Part shown: positions 1-11,217 of the stretch, one piece after another
Layout: each line of letters starts with the position of its first letter
Position numbering within the stretch: position 1 is the stretch's first letter
Assembly: GCF_932526225.1 (NCBI RefSeq)
Contig: NC_064046.1
Span: 13,349,708 to 13,413,707 of the forward strand
Direction: 5' to 3'
Length of the DNA: 64,000 nucleotides
DNA from: Nematostella vectensis
Lineage: Eukaryota; Cnidaria; Anthozoa; Actiniaria; Edwardsiidae
Translations under genes and position numbers: made by a program
Notes under the pieces: generated by a model
Seen by the model: only the letters and a program-made list of their open reading frames with translations
What the model was told of the DNA's origin: nothing
Databases searched by the model: none

Positions 1-141
1 CGCGCGCTACCGTGGCCACCAATACAAAGTGTTATTGTGCGACGCGCGCTACCGTGGCAACCAAAACAAAGTGTTATAGTGTGGCGCGCGTTACCGTGGC
101 CACCAATACAAAGTGTTATAGTGTGGCCCGCGCTACCGTGG
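1..141. repeat. 42-bp tandem repeat, about 3.3 copies
   Basis: Units begin near positions 1, 43, 85 and 127 and share the core GCGCTACCGTGGC followed by CAAAGTGTTAT. The period of exactly 42 bp is a multiple of three, so the array stays open as a repetitive reading frame on the + strand. I take that frame to be a by-product of the repeat and not a gene. The array probably continues to the left of the window. Confidence 0.9.
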
Positions 142-386
142 CTGGCACTTTAAAAGTTTGTTGGCTAATTCAATACGAATGCGAGAAACCATATGATTGA
201 AATGAACTTAACTAGCCAACCAGCGATGTAAAGTAATACATCAGTGTACATCGATATGTCTGGCTCCTAGTTATTAAACAGCTCTGCCAGCCGCCATTTT
301 GTCACCCTAACAAAGTATCAAGTGCGAAAAAGGATCCAGTGCGATGTTTTCGAATGATTTGGTAAAAACAGTATTACCCAGTGCAC

Positions 387-590
387 ACTAGTGACATAAC
401 GACATAACAACATTGGCGCGCGCACTCTATTAAGCCCGACATAACGACATCATAATGACATAAAAGGAAAACATGTTTTTTCTCTCATGCCGTTATGTTG
501 ATGTCGTTATGTTGGGCTTATGTCAAAATGTCGAACCGTTCACACTTGAACATATGAACATAAGGGTGCACGCGCCATGTCATCACTTTG
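387..590. mobile_element. Palindromic MITE-like element
   Basis: Positions 431-460 and 491-520 form a 30-bp inverted repeat with a 30-bp loop and few mismatches; the core is TAAGCCCRACATAACGAC. Outside it, GGCGCGCGCAC (415-425) and GTGCACGCGCC (566-576) are again inverted, and GTGAC-type ends lie near 390 and 586. No coding capacity is seen. The family is not recognised. Confidence 0.6.
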
Positions 591-1353
591 TTCCTTACAA
601 TAATTAATAAAAACAAAAACAAAGGTATGGCTGACAAGGGCACTTTATGTTAATATACAGTGACATTTTTTCATGGTGATTGGTTAATTAGCAAATTAAC
701 TGTCAGATGGCTTTTTGTGAATCATGGATTTTAGGATTTGGTGTGAAATAGGCGCGGGACCCCAGTCCCACTGCAAATTTTTTTTCGCCGGTTTTCCGGT
801 ATAACGACTTTTTAGTGTTTTTTTTTTTTTTTAATGGCACTTGTAGAACAGGCTTCGACTGTCCATGGGGAATTAGGATACTTTGTCAGCGATTTTTTTT
901 TATGTCGTCAGCAATTTCTTTATAAGTTCAACGAGAAAGTGAGCCGTCAACTTATCAATCATGCCTCACACCAACATCACAAGATTGGCCTAACTGGGCA
1001 GGTTTTCGAGCAATGAAATCGAATGTTGTTTCACTCCCTATTTTAGGTAGAACCAAAATACGAATTTCAAATAATACCACTAAACTTTCTCGCCCTCAAT
1101 TTCATTTACTGTACTAGTACTAGCAAGTTTATTTGCTAATTTAGCCAATATATGAGTTCCTGCTTGCACAAACACTACATAGGCTATGGTTACACAGTAC
1201 CGTTCAATTGTTTCGAGAGTTGAAAACAATCGATCGCTAGGGTTTTTAGACAAGAGCAGGGGCGCACGCAGCCTATAGGCCTGCAGTCACTGGACTGCAA
1301 AAAAAAATTGGCAATCTTATTTGCATAACGAGGCGGAAAAATCAGGACATGCG
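591..1353. other. Gene-free stretch, no supported feature
   Basis: A short open frame at 834-1016 has no recognisable motif. Around 1256-1300 a sequence resembling poly-G element ends (GGGGCGCACGCAGCC) appears and may be a degraded element end. Nothing else was recognised. Confidence 0.5.
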
Positions 1354-1470
1354 CAGGCCTGTAGCCGGGGGGGGATTTAGTACCACTACCAGAGAAATGC
1401 GTGGCTAAATGTGTATACGACCCCCCCCCCCCCCCCCCCCCCCCCGCTCAAAATCCTGGCTGCGGGCCTG
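1354..1470. mobile_element. Poly-C/G miniature element (family 1)
   Basis: The left end CAGGCCTGTAGCCGGGG and the right end reading CAGGCCCGCAGCCAGG on the other strand are terminal inverted repeats. The interior holds a conserved stretch (GGCTAAATGTGTATACGA) and a C tract of about 27 bases at 1422-1445. It is related to the copies at 11031-11212 and 40820-41004. The flanking 5-mers match only partly here. Confidence 0.7.
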
Positions 1471-1556
1471 TAGCGGGGAAATTAACATTCAAGTGGTGTT
1501 AAATGCTCGTTACTTTCCCGGCTACCGGGGAGTGTGGACTGCCAAAGGGAGCCCGT

Positions 1557-1635
1557 ACAGACAGACAGACAAAAATAACAGACAGACAGCCAGACAGACA
1601 GACAAAAATAACAGACAGACAGACAGACGGCGGCG
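1557..1635. repeat. CAGA tetranucleotide microsatellite
   Basis: Runs of CAGA are interrupted twice by AAAATAA. The reading frames over it on both strands are low-complexity artefacts. Confidence 0.9.
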
Positions 1636-1719
1636 GCTTGTTCTACAGGAAACCCAAATCGACACGATGATCGAAATTATTGTCGTTGCTCGCTGCGCTC
1701 GCTCGAGCAACAATTAGAC

Positions 1720-4700
1720 TATTTGTTTTCGTTTTCTATGAGTCAAATATTCGCAAGGTTTTCCGAATTCAGGATTCAGGATTATACGTTACTCATGAAC
1801 CACTGTAACCTCGTTTGAAGAGAAGCGGGGGGTAGTTTTATTTTCCTCTCCAACTTTGACAAATAGAATCGCTAGATACTCAGGTTAGTGATTTGTCTCC
1901 TTCCGAACTCTGGTACACTTGCTTGTATTCTAAAACTCATAGTTTAAATTTTTGATATGCCTCTAGCTGGTGAATTCTAAGGCTTAATAGTTGCTCAAGT
2001 TTTCCCAAACAATGTGATCGTTTAGCGGTAAAACGCCGCTATTTAAAAATTCTGGCCAGAAGGCTGGAGGGTATCGACCAGAGGTGGCAAACAAGACAAC
2101 CCACCCCTCCCCCTTTCACCTATTTTGTCCCAGTTTCGAAGGGGCGCAGCAATAGATCAATTTTCTTGTTTTTGTCTAGAATAATACTTAGTTATGAATT
2201 TCCTTTTATATTTTTGTTTATTCACATGTTTTCCGCTGCTGGGCGGTTTCAATTACACTCGCTTTCTCCATGGAGGGCCTCAGCGGGTTTCACTTTATAA
2301 CGGAAATTATATTTCGTCGCTTTAGTTTCGTTGCTCCCTTAGGCTAGGGCCCTTCAGCTGGGTCCAGTGCAACTGCTGGCTGAAAATGTTTTTTTTTTCT
2401 TAAAGAGAATTTGCACCATAATGCTTATACATGTCAATACATCTTATACTTTACATTTCCATATTAAAATTAGAGTTTAATACTTTATATTCATGTGTGA
2501 TATTATCTTACTTTATATTCATGTCTGATTTTATCTGTATTACAGAAATTGAGTTGGTTTGTCTATTAGTGAATTTTCTTCCCATAATAATAGCATGGCA
2601 AGTTTTGTGTTGTTTGTTGAAAATAATTCTGAATTACAAAAATAAATTACGAAAACACAAAAAGACATCCAATTGGAAACTACAAAAAGACATTCAAATT
2701 GGATATAATCATGAAAGCTATGTATTTACTTTCACTTTCCAGCCTATTGCAATTTTATTGTTAAGCTCTTAAAGTTTTATCTCTATGGGTTCTTATTTCG
2801 AAGTTGTTTTCGGTTTTCATTGTTGTATTTACTTTCACCTTCCAACCTATCGCGCCATTTGCATGTTACGCCGCGCGAGCTTTTTGTCGTTTTCGCGCCA
2901 AATTTTCACCTGTCTTTTGTTGACGAAATGACGCACGAAAGTCATCAGCTGAAAGCCCCAAAACACCTGCCTTTCGTCATTAATTACATTCATTCCGTGT
3001 TGATTAATTTAAGAAAACCCATTTTCAATTGCAAGCAATGTGTTGGATGCCTAACTAGAGAGAAAGTCTTGTTGATTGAAAAAATAAATGACTTAATAGA
3101 AAAACCGTGGGAGAGAATTGGCGACAACATTACAAACACTAACTATGCAATAAAAGACTTTCACAGACGCATTTGCATGTCCTGTCAAGAAAAACACCGC
3201 TTCGTGTTTTCATAGATCCATGTTTCATTTGAAAAAAGAAACAAAATAGATTTACCTGCTTGGTGCGGTAATTGCGCATGTGCAGGCTAGACCACCCTGC
3301 CCCAGCCTTAGCTAATCGCTAGCTTGCATTTTTAACCATCAGGACGGAATAATAGCATATATTTATCAGCACAAATGTCAACAAGTATGCGTGGTAGAGA
3401 GAGAAAACCACTGTGGCGCCACCTGCACAAGGTTTGACACTGACAAAGCAAAAAAAAAGCGCTTTCAGCAGCTAAACAAATAGGAATCTTACTCTCGACA
3501 GAAATGAGAGGTGATCTTGCAGCTCTTAAGCTTACTGTCTCTCTCTCGTTCTGAATGATCTCCCACAGACAAAAACTCCACATTCTGAGAGTTCAGAAAG
3601 GGGCCTCCATGCTGGATAGTGATTACCGTAAGATTTATGCTGGACACCGAAACCGTAAGTGGAAAAAAAATAATTTTAAATAACTAGATGAATTAATATG
3701 TGCAGTAGAATACGGGAAATGTAGGGTTACTTAACATTCGTCGATTATTGTGAGGAAGCAGACGGGAGAAGACAAGAGCAGGCCCTTTATTTTTGTCTAA
3801 GCACTTTCCTGCAGTATGAGGATAGAGGTGTCTGGAATAATTACAAATGACAATGTTCAGAACGTCAGTGGTTCGAAAACTGGTTTTGAAAACAAATAAT
3901 AGACTAGCCGCAAAGAAATTATAAACGATGCAATAATAAATCTGCATTTCTTGAAACTCGGAGATCCCAAACATGCACCTAAGAACAATTACATACCCCT
4001 ATATTATTTTATAAAGGACAAATGCATAGCAGTGGGAATTTGTTCTAATAAAAATAGCTATAATAGGATTTGTAGGCGTTAAGATGTATAATATTCTTCA
4101 GGTGTTGTCATCAATTTTGCAGAAGTTTGAAGTGGGAATGGTTTAAAGTATGAATTTCCCTCCCTCTTGGAAACACACCAACGAACACATTAATTACAGG
4201 AACAGAAAAAAAAGCTTTTCCCCACAAAAGTAATAATAACACAAAGTATTATATTATTACACTGTGATTGGTACATGTTTTTTCCTTTCAAAGTCATATG
4301 CTTTATTTATTAGGAAATAATATAAAATGTATACATTTAGTAGTAGACCAATCCTAGATTTTGTTTGTGGTATAATTCTTTTTACTCGAAGAGAGATCAA
4401 ATTGATTTTCTCACGTTTAAAATATTATACCATCAACTCATCAATGCATCATTGCAAAAAATAGCAAATGGTTTCCCACAGCAGCTGCGCCGGCTTGAAA
4501 AGACGTAATTTTAATATTATTGATTTTCACCAACTAAAAACAGTATACCGCCATTTCCTTAGCACTATTATTTCAAAAAACGCATCCTTTTATTTTAATT
4601 TTGACTGCTAAGAGCAGTCAGATTTGCAGTGTTTTCGACTACTGTTTACGACTTGATTACTGAGACTCAACATCAGGTGAGCCAGAGGGTATTACAATAT

Positions 4701-6470
4701 AGTGTGATTAAAAATGCTAGCGCAGATACCATCTATACTCAATGAAAGCATTCGTCTCCCAGGAGACCATAGTGTAATTCAGAAATTATGGGGTTTACAT
4801 CATTGAACAATTTACCAACTAATTTATCTTCATGAAAAATAAAAACAAGTTAATCGCCATGCTTCTGTACCAGAATCAGGTTTGAAGCTGCACACTAGTT
4901 AATGAATTAAAAAAACCCAAAGAACGGCTGTTCATACGACCGAGAAAGACTGGGCAAACACACACGGCATTCGCGCGACTATATGTTCTTTTTGACGGTT
5001 GCTATGGGTACAGCACTTGCATGGTCTCCAGGCAACTCTTAGAACTAGTTTGGTATGAGTCGTTCACGCCGCTCCTGATTATGAGTGATGGATATAAGTT
5101 TGTTTAAGCCCTTAACGCTAACAGTGTCGAAGCTTTATCACTTTCGTTCCCATAAAAGTCTTGTCGTCTTTGCTTCCTTTAAACATCTTGTTCTCATTTT
5201 TTTAAATTTGGATACAATCAAATACAAATTTTGCTTTGTGGTAATTGCTTTTGTAGTTAAATCACCGAAACCATACATGTCAAAGTGTGTTATTTTGTCT
5301 CGGTTTGAAGAGATATTAACCAACCTCCCTTACCGTCTGCCCCATTCAGCAACAACTGTTAATTTGTTTCTCATTATCCACGGGAAAGGTGCAGCTCCAG
5401 GAATACCAATAAGGAGACACAAGGCTTGTTTCGACTCGTATTGGCTTTGCATTAATTCATTTTGGCTTTTGAGGTAAATTGGTATCGGGCTTATCTAAAC
5501 TTTTCAAGTTTAACACAATAGCATTTAAATTGGAAATTTTTTTTTTGCTATCTAATGTCGAGCACTTTTAGAAGAGGTCTTCCCACCCCAGAAAAAAATG
5601 GAAACCATTTATCAGCTTTTCAAGTTCTTTGTTTTCGTTGCAACAATGGGATGGCCCCCTCACCCCACATTTATGAAGGCGTTTTCGACACTGCTAGCTA
5701 CACTGCAAAGCGTTTAGTTTTCGTTTTCATTTTATTACCTATATCCCCTCTCCGAAATCAACTTTGCATCCTGCTACTTTACCTCACTAACTAACCCCCA
5801 GACATGTGCAGTCCATCTACAACCGCAATACTGCAACGGTATAGACGTTATTATTTTTTACGCCTCCCGATAGCAAACCTGTTGCTCTAGGAAACCTTTT
5901 CCACCCAAGAGTCATGTGTAAAAATAACGCACGCTTGCGTAACCATGGTGAGATATTATCCCTAAACAGAATTCACATCGTTTTTGTTGAACATCGCTGT
6001 AGGTGAGACGTAACCTGGTTTCCTTAGCCACGGCCCCTAATGGTCATTTCCATTAACAAAATATTGGGGTGGCACGGGCCCCTATTGCCCCACCCCCTGG
6101 AATTATATTCGCTTATTGAAGAGACCGGGATTTGCACTATTCTAGGTAGGAAAAACGGTATTTGTTTTACCAAGGATTTGGGTTAACACAACAGTCTGAA
6201 ATAAGATGGAATTGGAAAACAAAAGCTGCGGATTTAGAATCCTCCGTCGTATTGGTTTGCCTTACCACTTCTCCCAAGGTTTCTTGTATTTCTATCTCTT
6301 TACAACGACATTACGTATACTATTTAATCGAGATTTTTTAATAATTAATGACATATATTTATTAGTAATTGTGAAAAAAAAATTGCTCAAAATTTGACCC
6401 CTTGCTTGGTATCATTTCCGTCTTCTCCACGTTCCCTTCACCCATTTAATCACCTTGACTCGATCTGCTT
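1720..6470. other. Long intergenic region without a supported gene
   Basis: This A+T-rich DNA carries several open frames (2431-2772, 2820-3215, 5085-5477, 5555-5794) that lack recognised domains or splice context. The frame at 2820-3215 encodes 131 residues with a CxxCxxC then CxxC arrangement near its C-terminus and may be a decayed element. A 30-bp direct repeat occurs at 2721-2750 and 2824-2853. Around 6057-6105 is a fragment of a poly-C/G element (CCCCACCCCCTGG). Confidence 0.45.
4998..5036. promoter_or_regulatory. Paired RFX X-box-like motifs
   Basis: GTCTCCAGGCAAC at 5024-5036 fits the RFX consensus RYYNYY-N-RRNRAC exactly. GTTGCTATGGGTAC at 4998-5011 fits with a two-base spacer and one mismatch. 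RFX factors are known to drive ciliary genes through such sites close to the start site. No ciliary gene was recognised next to them, so function is unproven. Confidence 0.3.
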
Positions 6471-6472
6471 AT

Positions 6473-6502
6473 CAGGCGAGTATCCAGGATTGGCTGAGGG
6501 GG
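6473..6502. mobile_element. Left fragment of a dispersed element split by the hAT insertion
   Basis: CGAGTATCCAGGATTGGC matches the end of a repeat family also present at 10630-10742, 30155-30240 and 34290-34440. The rest of this copy resumes at 9168, on the far side of the hAT-like element. Confidence 0.65.
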
Positions 6503-6916
6503 TAGGGCTGTCCCAAAGATACTCGGCAACTTTTGAGCAACTTTTGGGATTTGTGGCAACTTTTCCTTTTCCGGGCATCTTTTTAAAACGAGAGCAGCTA
6601 TGCTTTTTCTTTTCGGTTTTTAGGGATTTGCTTTTTTTTCTTGTTCTTGGTATCGAACTATTTGCGTTTTTTAGCTTCTTACCTCATTCATAAATCTGGT
6701 AATCATTTATGGTCATTGGTCAACCTGTGGTTTGACGAGCATGCAGTTTTGATGGTCAGCGTTCTTTACTATGATTATTCAAAATTGCGGAATCCTCGAG
6801 TGACGATGAACTTACTATAGAATCCAACCCTCTAACAATAGCTGGAACAGCTGGAGCTAAGCTAAGTACACCTCAGAAATTAACAATTTCTCGAGAAAGA
6901 TAACTCCCAGACAACC

Positions 6917-8643
6917 TTGCTGGGAAGAAGACTGTCCGTGGAACGTCAGGGCCTGAAGTGCCGACTTGGCAGAGAGTTAAGGAATTCCAAAATGAATATT
7001 TGGTTGCTCGATCTGGAAAACTTAGATGCGAAGCCTGTAAAGAGACGTTATAAAAAAAAGAGCTCTCTGAAAAAGCATGTTACTTCGCAAAAGCATCTAA
7101 GGGACCTTTTCTTGAAAAGTATGGCAATCGATTGACCACTCGATCCCATCTGTCAGAGTTCATCCCTTTAATATCAGAGAAGGAGAAGATGCTGATAAAG
7201 ACTGAAATCTCGGTCTCAAATGGGTTCTCTGTTATCTTTGATGAGAGTTCAAGACTTGGCAAGGCCTTAGCTATCTTATTAAGATATGTTGATCAGCAAT
7301 ATAAAGTCAAGCAGCATCTTGTCAAGATTGAAGTTTAAGCTCGTAGCCTCAATGCAGAACAGCTGGCTCAGCGACTGATTCAATGCTTAGCAGTTGAATA
7401 TGGCATTTTTCCTAATCATCTTCTGGCGGCAATGAGGGATGGTGCTGCTGTAAATGAAGCTGCCTTGCGTCAGGTTGGGTTTTATTTTCCAAATGTTTTT
7501 AATGTGAAGTGCTTTTCACATACCATTGATAATGCTGGGAAACATTTTGAGTTCACAGTGCTAGAGACATTTTCTAGATACTGGAGTCAGTTTACACAAC
7601 CACAAGCTTTGGTTTGCGAATATAGACTGATCTTTAATCACAGTATTTACAACTTATGGCGTATGCCATGAACTTATATGGTATTACAAATAATCATTAT
7701 TAATAACGTCATCTCTGTTATATGATACTTAAATAAAGTGTGCTAATACACTACACAGCCCTGCAGCCAGACTAGCTTGGAAGACAAGAACAGGAACTTC
7801 TATGAAGCTGAGATCAGAGACAAGATGGTGGAGTAATTATGAAGTGCTTGATTTGGTTACCCAGTACTATGGAGATGTGGAGCCCTTCTTGAGAGAGAAT
7901 GACCACCTCTCACCCATGTGCAGAGCCAAGCTGCTGGAGGTGTTTGATGATCCTGAGGCTACACGTGACCTAGAAATGGAGTTGGCTGCTTTGGCTGATG
8001 CAGGCAAGCATTTCGTTTCTGCCACCTATTATCTAAAAGGAGATGGGGCCCTTGTATTTCCCTTTTATGAGCGCCTGTCTACAGTAGCCCATGCTATTGC
8101 CATTGAGGCATACCGGAATGTTTAGGAAAAAGCAAAGCAGCATGCAAATGATGATCCTGGTATCTACAACGAGCTGGTTGCAAAGGCAAAGGCCTGCATT
8201 GCTCCATGTTTTCAATATTCTCAAAGGAAATTTAGTGTAGAATTCCGTTCTACCGTGCTTGCCTTCAAGGCAGCACGCTAGTGTTGCCCTGAGAAGGTAC
8301 AGGAACTGCACCCTGCAAATGCAGCATCTGTAGAGGAGCTACAGTTTGGATTTTTCTCCAATGATGAGGTTGCTTCTCTGGTTGAAGAGTTACCAAGCTA
8401 CTTGGCCGCTGCAGATGAAGTAGTTTGCACCACAGAGAAGGAGAAAGTATCTTGGTGGGCAGATCATGTCTTCCTAACTGGTCAGTGGCTACGAAGATCT
8501 TACTCATCCAACCAAGCTTGGCAGCAGCAGAGAGAGTATTCAGTCTCCTACAAAATGCTTTTAGCCGACAGAAGGACAGTGCACTAGAGGAGACACTTGA
8601 AGTGTCTGTGATGCTCAGATATAATGACAACAAGCGAGTTTGA
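6917..8643 (+). pseudogene. hAT-like transposase, inactivated
   Basis: Coding pieces appear in order but in different frames. They are: a CxxC...HxxxxxH zinc-finger-like N-terminus (about 6985-7100, interrupted by a stop and a frame change); a catalytic-region segment with MRDGAAVN and CFSHTIDNA (7339-7671, preceded by stop 7336-7338); a piece containing SETRWWSNYEVL (7802-8125); a continuation to 8281; and the C-terminal hAT dimerisation region with PSLAAAERVFSLLQNAFS (8425-8643). At least three internal stops and two frame shifts show it is dead. The order and motifs match hAT transposases (established family knowledge). The region around 7672-7790 does not code and may be an insertion or old intron. 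Confidence 0.8.
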
Positions 8644-8720
8644 AGTGCCTGTGATGCTCAGATATAATGGCAACAAGGGAGTTTGAAGTGCCTGTGATGC
8701 TCAGATATAATGGCAACATG
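8598..8720. repeat. 43-bp tandem repeat, about 2.9 copies
   Basis: Units start at 8598, 8641 and 8684 with TGAAGTGYCTGTGATGCTCA. They include the last codons of the broken transposase, so the array arose by tandem duplication of the transposase 3' end. Confidence 0.9.
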
Positions 8721-9167
8721 GGTGTGTGGCCTCACTAGCCTGCATGTGCTTTGGCTGTCAGCCATGTTGTTATAAAACTCACATGGACAACTCTTTCTTT
8801 AAGTTGCACTGTGAACCAAGTTGTTTCGTTTTTTCATGATGCCTCTTTTATTGCATCATAATTTATATACATATTACATTGCATATTACATATTTACATT
8901 AAATTTCCAATCAATGTTTTTTTAATGTTGAAAAGAATTGTTAATCAGCATTCTCTCAGCAACTTTAAAAAATATAGTCAATTTTTTAGCAAATTTTTAC
9001 ACTTGGGGCAATTTTTCAATATTACTTATTCCATTTTTTGAGCATCTTTTTGGCAACTTTTGCAAATTTGTGGCAACTTTTGCAATTTTTGGAGCAACTT
9101 TTGGCAACTTTTTGGTATTTTTGGAGCATCTTTTTAAGAAATTTGGAGCATCTTTGGGACAGCCTTA

Positions 9168-9265
9168 GTAGGGGGCGGTTATAGGCATCATATAGGAAAA
9201 GCATAGTATTTGGAGATTCCTTAATAAGAAATGACCCACTTCTTGGCACCCCCCTGTGTATGCAC
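9168..9265. mobile_element. Right fragment of the dispersed element split by the hAT insertion
   Basis: The sequence resumes with GGTTATAGGCATCATATAGG and GAAAAGCATAGTATTTGGAG, which are interior sequences of the family seen whole at 34290-34440 (there on the opposite strand). It ends near TGCACCTGCG. Confidence 0.7.
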
Positions 9266-9269
9266 CTGC

Positions 9270-11030
9270 GTAAAGCAAGTATTATTAAGTGTAATAAAAT
9301 TTAGTGCAGCTAGTTTTTTTCCTCCAGGTGAAGGGAAAGAAGTTCTTGAGATGTCTGAATTTCACCTAGCTCCAGATTTCAACACCTTCACTATTCTCTA
9401 CAAGTATTCTAGTAATATTAGAATATTGGCTACCCGAACCACTTCCGATTTGCCTTAGGGGCTCGAGTTATCGGGAGTAAATTGAGTTTTGTGCAAGGTT
9501 TCATCCGTCCCCAGGCACACCCTTTCTTTAATCATCCCTTATTCGTCTATAACCATGCACACATACGCGTACCTATCTCATCTCAACTGGGAGCTCTCTG
9601 TTTACCATTAATGTCAAATTCAGAATCTCAAATGTAATAAATGAAAATGCGAACGTGATCCATGTCAGTTTGGCTTATCGATCACTGGATCAAACATTCC
9701 GTCAAAATATCGGATATGGAAACCGATAATCAAAATGAAAGAAATCATTGAATTAATATAAGATTTAAAAAAACATTATAAATGGGAATTTGCACGTGAT
9801 TAAGGACTTTTAAGCCCCGAACTATCATTATTTATTGCAGTGATTTATTGTTACCAGTAGTTGCTTAAAGTCTTGCGTGGAATTCAAACGAGCTTCCAAG
9901 TGTAACTCGGTAAACAAAGACATTTACTATGCTTCAGGTCTGGAATAACTTTATGTCCACTTCCAAACTATCGCCTGAATGTCAATTTCCTCTTTTCGCA
10001 ACCCTGCCAAGGTTATCAAAGTACCAGAAAACAACAAGGTACGATAAAAATAGTATTATAGGCTAAAGAAAGTCATATGGATAAGAATAAAATGCCCTGT
10101 GGTCTAGATACCAATTTCCTCTTTTTCTCGAGACACTGCGAAGTTGACATCTAACTACATGGAAAAAACATGCTACGATATAAAAAAAAGTAATTGCATT
10201 TTAGGATGTAAAATTTGATGGATAACTGCGAAATTTACGGACCTGGATGCCAATCCCCTGTTTCTCTTGAAACACTGCAAAACTGGTATTTAACTAAAAT
10301 ACCCACAATATGAGAAATGGACAAAAATGAATTTAGGGTATAAAATATCCTTTGGTGTGAAAGAAATCATATTCTCACCAGCGATATGGACTATCATCCC
10401 TTATTATCCTTAGTCTACTCAAACAGGGATGACAGAAGGCTAAGATTAATTTCAGAAAGCTTCCTGTGAGATGGTGAAACTAATAACGATGTTTGCCGTT
10501 GGGAACCGGAAATTTCTATCGGGCCAAAAGAAGTGCTCATTATTTAGACATGGTGGGCGGGAGATTTGTGTTTTACAAGGTGTTTGTTTGAGGGTGTTTG
10601 TTTTGGACGCTGTTGCTTTAGGATTCCAAACCGGGGGGGGGTGCACAGGATGCGCGTGCATCCCCCTTGAAATACTATGCTTTTTCCATATGATACCTAT
10701 GACTGCGCGACCCTTAAGCCAATCCTGGGTACGCGCCTGCAAACTCCTCAATTATGGCCGCGTTCATTATTTCCATTAATACCGCGACAAAATGTACAGA
10801 ACAGATAGACTCATGTTTTTTTCTTGGTTGAAAGCTTTGGGGCCCCGAAAAATTAAGTATGCTTTAACTAAGTTGTGCTGCCTTGTTCCATTTATCCCTT
10901 ACGTTAGAAATCTCTCAAAGCCCCCTTAAAGCACCGTGTACACAAGTTTATTATCTTATATTTGTACAGGCATAACCTGATCCGTTAGCAGTTTGTTACC
11001 ACATCCCATGACACTCTTGCGCATACTTTA
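9270..11030. other. Intergenic DNA with degenerate triplication
   Basis: No gene was recognised. Three diverged tandem units of roughly 130-140 bp begin with CAATTTCCTC-type sequence at 9983, 10112 and 10251. A copy of the dispersed element with CCAATCCTGGGTACGCGCC lies at about 10630-10742; open frames on both strands there are part of that repeat. Confidence 0.6.
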
Positions 11031-11212
11031 CAGCCCCCCTTCCCCCCCTAGCTAGGATTTTGAGCGGGGGGGCTTGTTTACCCATTTAGCAGACCATTTT
11101 CTCTAAGGTAGCTCGCCCTAGGTCGCAATGGCACTGAATTTACCTTCATTAGAGTGGACCTTTCAGTCGAGTGGGAAGTTCTTCCCTCCCCTCCCCTCCC
11201 CCTACGGGCCTG
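11031..11212. mobile_element. Poly-C/G miniature element (family 1) with 5-bp target duplication
   Basis: The element runs from CAGCCCCCC to CTACGGGCCTG and contains TAGCTAGGATTTTGAGCGGG plus the family interior TTTACCCATTTAGC. It is flanked on both sides by CTTTA (11026-11030 and 11213-11217), a perfect 5-bp duplication. Confidence 0.8.
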
Positions 11213-11217
11213 CTTTA

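Larger units (their letters stand above)
6503..9167 (+). mobile_element. Degenerate hAT-superfamily DNA transposon
   Basis: The ends are inverted repeats: TAGGGCTGTCCCAAAGAT on the left, and TAAGGCTGTCCCAAAGAT read from the right end. Both subterminal regions carry repeated GGCAACTTTT/GAGCAACTTTT motifs (6523-6580 and 9030-9150), as is usual for hAT elements. The flanking octamers TGAGGGGG and GTAGGGGG agree at 6 of 8 positions, consistent with a decayed 8-bp target duplication. It encodes a broken transposase and sits inside an older dispersed repeat. Confidence 0.8.

Noticed and set aside
12..200. 62-residue frame with repeated ATVATNTKCY motif
   Set aside because: It is the translation of the 42-bp tandem repeat; no start context, homology or splice sites.
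1409..1717. Proline-rich then RQTDKNN-rich frame
   Set aside because: It reads through a C tract and the CAGA microsatellite.
2820..3215. 131-residue frame with paired CxxC motifs as a possible gene
   Set aside because: No splice context, no recognised domain and A+T-rich surroundings; noted only within the intergenic entry.
10452..10779. Overlapping long frames on both strands
   Set aside because: They cover a copy of the dispersed CCAGGATTGGC element.
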